The position numbers and the translations under genes are program-made. 64,000 nucleotides of DNA from Nereocystis luetkeana (lineage: Eukaryota; Sar; Phaeophyceae; Laminariales; Laminariaceae): assembly GCA_031213475.1 (NCBI GenBank), contig JARUPZ010000016.1, positions 8,200,270-8,264,269 on the forward strand. The letters run 5' to 3'. Below the pieces are notes generated by a model that ran no database searches, was not told the DNA's origin, and saw only the letters and a list, made by a program, of their open reading frames with translations. How positions within the stretch are numbered: position 1 is the stretch's first letter; every line of letters begins with the position of its first letter. This document shows positions 26,555-37,700 of this stretch, piece by piece.

Positions 26555-28671
26555 GCGAGTCGTTGTCCTTGTCTCCACCGCCGGCTGAGCTACGCCCCCC
26601 ACCCGAAACTTCTTCCACGCCGTCTCCGGACGCGACGCCCTCCGCTCCCGGGCTGCTGATGGTGCTGTGCGGGAGGGAGCTCGAGTCAACTGCGATGGGG
26701 GTTATTGAAAAATACAAAGAGAGAGGGCATGGGCGGGAGCGGGCGGGCGGCGGGGGTGAAACCGGCAACGTCGAGAGAAACTTGGGGGGATGGGACTCGA
26801 GTTGATCGCGAGGAGGAAATTCAGTTTTTTCAGCAAGAGGGGGTAAGAATGGGCGGGAGCGGGAGAAAGGGCCGTGTACTCATCGTCATGCATTGCCGTA
26901 GTCGTATGACCATAGACCCTCGCATTCCTACACTCTGCCGGGACAGGGAAGGTTGGGTTTCATCGACCAGGAAGTCGGGTTTTCAACGACCAGGCAGACA
27001 TTGCTTGCACCAAGCCTAGAGGGAAGATTAGGGGAGGTGGAACAAGACAAGGCGAGAAACATGGGCGCACTTGAACGCTAGCAGCAGACAAAGCAAGACG
27101 AACCTCCTCAACGGCTGATCAACTTTTTTTTATAGTGTACTGCCAGAATAACCCACACAGTAATTATGTAGTTTATATCAAATTCGTGGGTGCAGTTGAA
27201 ATGGAGTCGTTTTGTCAACAAGCACCCCCGCCGTCCGCAGTGATCACACAAACAATAAAAAATGATGCGGGAAGCGGCCACCAACGACCTGCGCAAGACA
27301 GCGCATGTCGCACCATTGCCGAGGGTATGTCTACTGTACGCCCGCAGTTAGCGTGTCGACCCCTCCGGAAACTCACGTCTCCGAAAACTGATTTTCTTCG
27401 ACACTCCGTTCTTCGAAAATTCGCAACATCAACTCTCCATACTTCCGTTCCCCTCGCTGCCTCGGCAAGGAATGCTGCGAGGCATGCCCTATCAGGCTAA
27501 TAGCGAGTGGGGTAGGTCTTTCTGGCGGGTGTAAGGCCGGACTCACCCTCAAGAAGTGATACCTTCTTGTTGCTGGCTGTGGCCGCGAGGCTCAGGCGGC
27601 AGTAGAGTTGGGTCGTACGTGGTGCGTCAGGCACGGAGACCTACGATTCGCGCGTCTTTTTTTAGGCAGCTGCGGCAGAGCAGCAATGCTCAATCGGGGT
27701 GTCCGTGCGCGGAGGCAGGCGCCACCACAGGCCACACTACGGCACAGTCTATTGCGCCGGTAGGAGGCTGGATTCGACCACGAGGGAGGAGGAAGACTGA
27801 GCGTCGACGTGCGGGGAAGAGACGGATTGACCTCCCCCCGCGCGGGAATTTTTATTTTTCAGATCAGAACCGCAAGTGCGAGGAGCATTTGGTTTTTCAG
27901 GATGACGGAGAAAGGGAATCGACTGGAAGGGAACGGCAATGAGTGCACGCGCAAAGGAGCGGGTGGATTGGGCCAAGGCGATGAGGCGTCCATGAAGAGC
28001 GGCAGGAAGACGGTGCACGGAGACCCATGATCTGCGCGCACACTATCATCACGAGAGAAGCAGTCATAGTTTTTTCCTGGTATTGTTTTTCACGAGGCAG
28101 AATAGTATCTACCGGTACTTTTTATAAACGTCGTCACTGGTCTTTGTAGTTTAACGAGTTGTATACCCTTCATGGGGAATAACCTGCGCAATTATCAGGG
28201 ACGTGGTATCAAAACTGTGCTGCACCTTTTTGTGTCAGACAGGCCAGGAAGAGATGGTGATCGTTGATATTCGTGTGGTAGTAAGGTTCGATTGCTCCTT
28301 TTTTCACTGCATATCCGCGAGTCTTCACTCTGACAACACTCCAGATAGCAGGCAGGTGTGTTCCTCTTTCGTTTTCACGACTACCGTGCGTTTCGTACGG
28401 TGCGGGCAGCACTTCAGACAGCATCCGCAGTAGTCAGCAGCCACGAGTTGGTTAGTGGTGGGAACGGGGGTACTCTTATGTTAGAGTTGAGAGGATATAC
28501 CCGCGGCCATGTTAGTTCAGTTTGCACATTGATTTTAGCTCGTGTGCGCTTTCTTCGTCTCGTGTATTTTGAGGCAGCCGAATTTTCGATTTTTTTTTGT
28601 TTTTCGGATCTTCCTAGGGCTCCAGCACCTTTGTGTGACCACGGACTCCTTCATCACAGAGTTAATGTGAG

Positions 28672-28705
<34 letters not shown>

Positions 28706-31700
28706 TGTACGACAAGGAGAAACAAAAACAAAATACGAAACAACGACGCACCGGACATCGACCTTCGCTGACGCGAGCCGGCAGCCCCAACCTCAACGCC
28801 GCCGCCGCCGTCACTCGCTCCGCTCGCCACCTTCCCGCTCGCGTCTGTCGGCGACAGCTCGCCACCTACACCCCCCCCGCCGCTGGTGCTGCTGCCGCCG
28901 CTGGTGCCCGCCAAGTGCCGGCCCCCCTCAGCGTGACGAACGCTCTCAGACGCGCTCCCCCTCCACGCGCCACCGTTGCCATCGCCATCGCCGTTGTTGT
29001 TGTTGTTATTGGCGTTGCTATTGGCGCCGGCACTGCTGTCCGATCCAGCCTTGCGCTGTCGGATAGACCCCGCCGCCACGGCGCTCGAGGAGGACGGGAG
29101 CGAGGCAACGTGCATGAGGACGTCCCCCCAGCTGTTTCCGGCCGCGGGCTCACCTCTAGCGTTCCCCCCTGCAGACGGGGGGCGCCTGCTCGAGGACGAC
29201 CCGGCCTGCTGTCGGGCCTGCGGAGAGCGAGCGCAAAAAAAAAAAACGCCGCCGCGAATTTTAGTTAACGAAGCGGTACCCCCATGACTGGGGTATTACA
29301 ACATACCGGCGGCGAAAGAGGGGGCAAGACTCGAGGGGAGACGCAATCAACACGTTAAAGGCAAGAGCGTACTGATTTGACCACTGCAAAAACAATATAT
29401 ATATATATATCCGATACTAACTTTTGAAGTTATTTGTACGAAAAAATGCGGGTGCAGTTTTTACCAAACCCGTTCAACACCTTTTAAGACTGCACTCCCG
29501 TGGTTGGGGCAGAACAGTTAAAATTAGAGTTATTTCGGTCTCTGCACAGTGCAGTAGTAAAACGATTGTCAGCCCTTTTTGGACTGCAGTCCCGTTTTAG
29601 GGACAAACCACTTAAATTATAAGAGTAGTTTGTCCCCAACACGGGACTGCAGTCACAAAAGGGTGAAGCTGTATTTTTACCCACATCCACCAGAGGATAT
29701 AAAACAAAACTTTTTTTCCCCCCAAAGACAAGTAGGCACGGTGTGGACAAGCGCCAGCACTTGTAAGCTGTTGTTTTTTTAACACAACAGAAGCACGCGC
29801 CAGACAGCCTCACGGAGTCCAAGCCGCTTCAGCTAGGCACCCGAACGACCACCTTGCCACAACTGCGTGACCAACCAGTCGCCCCCAGAGGCAAAATATG
29901 GAAGCAGGTGTGGCACACTCTACAAGAACTACAAAGGCTGACCTACAGACGTGCAACATCTGATTGTTGGGAGCTTGCACCCATAAAAAAAAACGAGCAG
30001 TGCCAGTGTTCAGTTCCGCGGTTCCATACGTAGCACAAGACAGCTAACACGACGACAAGCATGCACCGTCCCCCGAGAACTCCGAGGCAGAAAAGCCCCA
30101 AGAGTTGATACGAGCAAAACCGGGAACGCCTTCGATACATGAAAAACCAGCTTCCTTTCGCTGACCCTTGATTTTGCCTCTAGAGTGATACATACCGGAT
30201 ACAAAATAACAAAGTATCGCGAGGTCTCGCATCGGAGAGTACTGCAAATAAGGCAGTAGTGCCTCTCTACTCGTGGAAATCCCCGTTCACTCGGGTGCAA
30301 CAATTTGTACACACGAGCCTGCCGGAGATTTTCACTGGGCAGTCACCACATATATTACTGGTGTTTAGTGCTGTTCCCTTTTTTTCGGGGGGGGGGGCGG
30401 GGGGGGGGGGGGGGGGGTACTCGATAGGAGATATGTACTCGATCTCATGCATAAGCCGGTCGCCCCGGTGGTTCAAGTGGTTAACCTCGAATTCTACTTG
30501 TGTTTGAGTCCTGGGTTCGAGCCCCAGGTGGGTCGGACTTTTGACTTTATTTGCAAAAATAAAAAATAAAAAAGGATTCAATTGTTGAGAGCGCCTTGCA
30601 GCGTGGGTAGGCACAATTCGATGCGAGTCGACGAGGGAAGAAAAGGCTGAAATCTTCTCGCGATAAAAATGAAGGCACGTACCGTAGCGGGAAGGGGGGA
30701 GAAGAGCCTGCTATGTGACCCCGGATCTGAGTTACGAGCTGGAAGAAGAGAGAGAAGAAGATGTGCGAAGATAATAAATGGGATGAGCAAAAAAAATAAA
30801 AAAAATGGCCGTAGTCGTATGACCATAGACCCTCGCATCCCTACAATGCCGGGACGGAGCATGTCGGGTTTTCACCGACCAGGCAGACATTGCTTGCACC
30901 AAGCGCGAAGCGCCGTGAGGTGTCCGGCGAGTCGCATGAAGGGTGAGCTGCATCCTACTAAGAACCGCTTGTAAGGCGGACTTGCACATGGGTGACAGCT
31001 TCAATGAGTTGATTTAATTTCCGGTGTAGGCAATTCCATAGACAGCAATGGGAGTGCTGTGTAACTGCCTCTTGGGTGCCTTACCTTGAACACTACGTGA
31101 TACGATCGTTCCCACTTGTGCGGAGTAAAGGTTGATTCACCTCGCACAAACGATCCAACTCGACAACCAGCTGTGGGCGACCGCCAAAAAAAAAACTAAA
31201 AAAAAGAGTACCCTGGTTGTCTAGCTCACGATATTGGGCGGGGGGGGGGGGGGGTACTCATGTCATGCATGGCCGTAGTCGCGTGGGGAAGATGTACTCC
31301 CGGCGGGGGGGGGGCGGGTTACCACCAAACCCTGGAACCCCCTAAACACACGAAGCCCGGTATAATAGTGTGTGACTTGCGAAAACTATATCACAGCCTC
31401 GTGTCTACAAACAGGTCCTGTCCGTTCGCTCACTGTTTCAAGCTGGGATGGTTTTGACACAAAAAAAAAACTCTAACCGTGTGGAACACCTCGCTCACTC
31501 ACTCTTTCGCGCTCTTCCGCATTCCGTCGCAGGGTGCTCACGTCGGGAGCCCTCCTGCCGCCGCCCGCTCCAAACGGGGCCATCTCACCCTCACCCCGCC
31601 TTCCCCGTACGCCTTCGCTGTAGTGCAAACCCCGCGTTGTCGTGTTTGTTGCCCCCGCGCCGGTCGACGCGGAAGCTACTGCGGACGCCGAGCGGCGGCG

Positions 31701-34700
31701 CGGAGACAGCGCCCTGCTGCTCGAAGTGTTCGAGGCTTGTCCGAAGGGCTGCTGCTGGAGGGCCACGCTCACTCTTTCTCGCATGGCATCAGACCACGAC
31801 TCCCTCCCCACCTGAACAGTGGCGTTTCGTTCCGTTCGCATTAGACGCGAGGGCGGGCAGAAACGGCGGTTGATTGATCGACGACCCGAGGGTAAAAGCT
31901 TCGGTCCGATCCCTCGATCGCGAGGGTGGGCGCGCGAGAAAACAAGCGCCGACCCTCGGCGTATAAAATACACCACTTCTGCGCCATGGTGCGCATCCCA
32001 CGAATGACTCTTAGCCTCCCGCCAGTGGCACGGTTGAATGTATCGGACGTACCTTGCCGATGGCTCATGAGCTCCCATCAGAACCAGGTTTGCGCGCATC
32101 GACTACAGTACGCGGAGTTCACAGTCGAGTTCACCGACCGCATGGGATGCATCTGCCGCATCGGGGCGCGTCTTCTGTACGGAGTGCATCCACTCTACAT
32201 GGAGTGTATCAGCTACATAAAATACGGTGAGGCGCGTTGAATCCGCGCAGGGGTGCGCCCGTTTTTCAGCGCTCAATTTTTCCAGAACGGCGAGGTTGCT
32301 GATGCCGAACGGGGTGTCTTCGGAAAGTTTTGGTCGAGAGAACCTTCCGAAAATACGATGATCGACTTTTTTTAGCACCCTCGCCGTTGTCGAGAAAACG
32401 AGCTCTGAAAAACGATCGCACCGCTCAACGCTCTTTACGGTACCCCCCTACTCCCAATCCGCGTACTCCATAAACAAAAAAACGTGAGAAAACACAGTTC
32501 GTCCGCAAAAATGTGGGCGCAGTTCAAAAAGGGGTTTACAGTAGTGGTCCTCCTGTAATGCCGGTTGAAGAGTGTCGGCTGCCAGGTAGAGTGCCTGTGA
32601 AAGCGCTTGGCACAGATGGGATTGACCATAGTGGCAGTGTGCTGTTAATAGTGCCGGTTGACGCTATACTGCCGGTTTTGCTGGCTGACGCATACCGGCA
32701 CTATAGATGAACCATTACTGTATGACAAAAACATGGAAAACACAATAAACTCACCTCGAACACACCCTCCACTGGATCCCCCATCCCCGGCAGTTCCGCT
32801 CCTCCCCCTCTCAAAAACGCCACGGCGAGGCTCCTGATCGTCGCCGGGCGGATGCAGTGCACGTTAACGTCCGCGACCGCAGCGTGCGGGAAGTCCGGCG
32901 CGTGAACGACGTGGACCCCGCACCGTCGACAGAAAAAATGCGCAGAAACCTGGAGCAAGAAAACGGAGGGGGGGGGGGTACTCATTTGTTGCTTGCATTA
33001 GTCAATTGACCACTAACCACCCACCCCTTTCGAGACGGAGCACCGTTCCTACCCCTAATAGAGACACCTCCAACATTGGACGATCATTACGTTGTTTCCA
33101 TATGTTGGGGAGGGGTAGTCATATCATGCATGGTCGTAGTCGTATGTATAACCACAGATCCTCGCATCCCTACAATGACGGGATGAAGCACGTCGGGTTT
33201 CCACCGACCTGTCAGGTATTTGCACCAAGCACGAGGCACCGAAAACGAGGGGAGGGGAGCGGGGTATTTACGCGAGTACACTGTCAGACAAAATACGTAC
33301 ACGAGACGGGCCAGGGGACAACCCAAAATACAACAACCAGTTGGCCTAACGGTCGTATACAGGTCTTGCTTGCTTGGGATGCAACCACCACCATCACCCC
33401 CTCCCACCAGCACCAGCACGTACCTTGGGGGTGCTGTCCCTTCCCATCGGCGGGCGACACTTGAGCAGGTACAGCGACCCGTTGCTATCGTCGGACGTGA
33501 GACGGAAGTGCTCGGCCGGTACGGTGATGAACGGGTACCTCACCTGCCATGCGCATCGGCAGCGAGGCAAAGAAACATACTGTCCATGTCATCGATGTGA
33601 GACGGTGACGAGGCAAGTATAAAAGTGCACGTCATGCATTGCGCGAAGGTTGGCGAGGAGGGGCGGTGTACTCGATAGGAGAGATGTGCTCGATCTCATG
33701 CATGGCCGTAGTCGTATGACCATAGACCCTCGTATCCCTACAATGCCGGGACAGAGCATGTCGGGTTTTCATCGACCAGGCAGACAATGCTTGCACCAAG
33801 CGCAAAGCGCCGTGAGGTGTCCGGCTCGAGTCACATGAAGGGTGAGTTGCATCCTACTAAGAACCGCTTGTGAGGCGGACTTGCATATGAATGACAGCTT
33901 CGATGAGTTACTCTAATTTCCGATGCAGCCACTTCCAGATACAGCAATGGGAGTGCTATGTAACTGCCTCTTGGGTGCCTTACCATAAACACAACGTGAT
34001 ACGATCATTCTCCTTGTGCGGAGAAAAAGGTTCTTCACCTCGCACAAATGGTCTAACTCGACGACCAGCTGAGAGTGACCGCCAAAAAAAAAAGGAGGGA
34101 AAAAACGATACCCTGGTTGTCTAGCTCAAGTAGTGAACGGCATTTTTACAGTGTTGTTGCCAACCGACGCCCACCCAACCCGTATAGAATAGAGGGGGGG
34201 GAGAGGGATAGGCCGGCTTAATGCTATGAAATATGTTCTGCGTCGGCAGCGAACCTACGATGACGGTTCATGTCATCGACGTGTGGAGGTGGCAGGGGAG
34301 GAGGAGGACGTGGAGCGGGGGACGTACTCATCTATTGCTTGCCTTAAGTCATTTGACCATTGACCACGAACCCCTTTCGAGACGGAGCACCGTCCCTACT
34401 CCTAATAGAGGCCCCTCCAAAACTTGAGCGCTCTTGACGTGTGTTCCATATGATACACACTTTTTTTAAGCCAATCTCACCCCCTTAGTTTTGGGGAAAT
34501 GGGCCGATGTTTTGTTGTGAAAGGTGCTCTCAAAGCGGAAGATCCTCTACATACACTCGTACCACATACCGGGCACCGTACAGTATGGATCCACCAGCAA
34601 AGAAACACCTCGTAAGGCTAACTCTTATACCGTCGGATAGGAAGGATCGAGAAGGTCGGTTTCCGATCCACAATAAATTCGACGGGGTACGTCTGGATGC

Positions 34701-37700
34701 CATCCCTATCGTCAGTCGGATCGAAGCTGTGGTTTCTGTGCTATTTGGAGTATTGCAGGCGAAAATAATCTGAAAACTGCTTCGTGTCCTGCTCGCGGGT
34801 TCTAGCAGGTGCTGCGCTGTGAGCAGCAGCAGCAGCAGCAGCAGAGCAGAAGCAGCAGTAGAGCAGTCGACCCAACATCGGAGAGGTGTTTAGGCTGCTG
34901 CTGTGTGGCGTGACCGTGTGTTCTAGAGGTGCGGAAAGAAATTAAAAAAAAAAAGTCGATCGAGAAATCCAATCCACGCATCCCGTCGAAAACCTCCGAG
35001 TGAGTTTTTCAACTGGATGCGTGGATCGGATCGCTCGATCGCAAAAGTTGTGATCGAAAAGGCTCTTTTTTGGTCTTCGATCGGAAACCGTCTTTTTAGA
35101 TCGACGTATCCGACCGTACAAGAAAGAGCCAAATGTGAGGAAGCCTTAGAAACATATTTTGACACCATGCTGGGAACACCTCGAGCATAGGCTATTATAT
35201 AGGATTTAGTGTAGCGTTCACCGCGGATCACGATTTCTTATGTAATTTTCTTAGCGCCCACCAAAATTGTGTTTTTTGTTTTTATTATTAATAGTTTTTT
35301 GTGGGCCTGTATTGTATCTGGTACAATGAGAAAAGTCCATGCCGTCCACCGCGCGAAGATGACGGAGGAGGCGGAGGTGAGTGCGTGTGTGTGAGAGTGT
35401 ACTCGATATCATGCATGGTCGTAGCCGTAAGACCATAAATCCTCGCATCCCTAATCCCTACAATGCCGGGGACGGAGCACGTCAGGTTTTCACCGACCAG
35501 GCAGATATTGCTGCGAGTCGCATGATTGGTGAGCTGCTTTCTACTAAGAACCGTTTGTGAGGCGGACTTGCATAAGGATGACAGCTTCAATGAGTTAAGC
35601 GTGTGTGGGGGGGAAGGTTGGGCCGGTTTAATGCTATATACCTGGTATGAGATATACATACGAAGTATATGCATATATGTGTGTGCCGTCCTCATATCGA
35701 CCCGTTCCTTCTACCCAACGACAACCAGCACGCCCCGTGCCCGTGCTGATTCTTCATCCTTGTGAATATCCATTTACTCATAATATAAACAAGGTACCTG
35801 GCATGAAACAAGGCGCTACTGCTGTGTAGGTCTCTCCTTCCGGTCGCCCCGGTGGTTCAGTGGTTAACCTCGAATTCTACTTGTGTTTGAGTCCTGGGTT
35901 CGAGCCCCAGGTGGGTCGGACATTTGACTTTATTTGCAAAAATAAAAAATAAAAAAGGATTCAATTGTTGAGAGCGCCTTGCAGCGTGGGTAGGCACAAT
36001 TCGATGCGAATGGACGAGGGAAGAAAAGGCTGAAATCTTCTCGCGATAAAAATGAAGGCATGTGCCGTAGCGGGAAGGGGGTAGAAGAGCCTGCTACGTG
36101 ACCCCGGATCTGAGTTACGAGTTGGAAGGAGAGAGAGAAGAAGATGTGCGAAGATAATAAATGGGATGAGCAAAAAATAAATTAAAAAAAACTGTTGTTC
36201 TTGCTGTAGAACTTCTGGTGAAAGGGATTGCGGATCACGTTGCATTCCCAAGGGGCCACCATCGATAGCTTCGATTATTTCGCGAATTCTGCTGCGCCAC
36301 GGACAAGACTAGGGGGTCAACAAAAAACAAGCGACGCCATCGCGCTGGTCGAGTGGCACGCCGACGAAGTCAAAGGTCGGCGATCATCAATATAGAACTA
36401 CATACTTAGATCACAACCCCTGAGCGTGCTCGGTTGGTGCATCCCTGGCCTCTCAGAGCTCCCACTTCCAAACCGCCTCCTTTCATTACTTGCCGGACCC
36501 TTTCCAGCAGTTCTTTGTTTTCTCGGTCCTTTCTTCCTTTTTTCTTCTTTCGTTTCGTGTGCGTGCGTGTTCTCCGAGCACGGCATCGCGGGAGGACCCG
36601 GCACCGTCGCGGGTGTCAGCGGGTGCTGGCGGGTAGAGGGGGGGTTGCAAGGAGCGCGGTCGCCGCTTTCGTGCCTAGGCGTCGCGTGTGCCTCGAGACA
36701 CGAGGGATGCATGAACGGGCTTTGTCTGGCTTCGATTTATGATTGTTGATAGAGTATGTACGAGTTTATAAAGGTCGTTCACGAGGGCAAGATACTATTC
36801 AAGCGGTGCTTATTTTTGCGACCACGCCGAAGTTGAAAGAAGAAGGTGTGCAGTTTGAACACCAACGTTATCGAGCTGGCGAACGACGGCCACGGTGAGC
36901 ACCGGGCTTCACGCGGGGCGGGCGACGGGGCTGATTGTGGCAGAGAGTGATACAAGCTTTACCCGGACCGAATCGGTAGCGAGGTGGTCGCGAGAGGGGC
37001 GGGCGGCGTACGAGGCTGAGAGAGAAGCTCTTCTGTGCGTTTTTTTTCTCTTCTTCTTTTCGACCGGGTGCAAGGTGCTCCAATCAGGCAGCTTTTCATT
37101 ACTACTTGCCGGACCTTTCCAGCAGTTCTTGGTTTTCTCCATTTCTCTTGGCACGTTCTTTCTTCCTTTTTTCGTCTTTCGTTTCGTGTGCGTGCGTGTA
37201 CTCCGAGTACGGCACGGCTGGAGAGCCCGGCGCCGTCGCGGGTGTCAGCGGGTGCTGGCGGGTAGAGGGGGGGTTGCAAGGAGCGCGGTCGCCGCTTTCG
37301 TGCCTAGGCGTCGCGTGTGCCTCGAGACACGAGGGATGCATGAACGGGCTTTGTCTGGCTTCGATTTATGATTGTTGATAGAGTATGTACGAGTTTATAA
37401 AGGTCGTTCAGGAGGGCAAGATACTATTCAAGCGGTGCTTATTTTTGCGACCACGCTGAAGTTGAAAGAAGTAGGTGTGCAGTTTGAACACCAACGTTAT
37501 CGAGCTGGCGAACGACGGCCACGGTGAGCACCGGGCTTTACGCGAGGCGGGCGACGGGGCTGACTGTGGCAGAGAGTGAAAAAATCTTTACCCGGACCGA
37601 ATCGGTAGCGAGGTGGTCGCGAGAGGGGCAGACGGCGTACGAGGCTGAGAGAGAAGCCCTTCTGTGCGGTTTTTTATTTTCTTCTTTTTGACCGGGTGCA

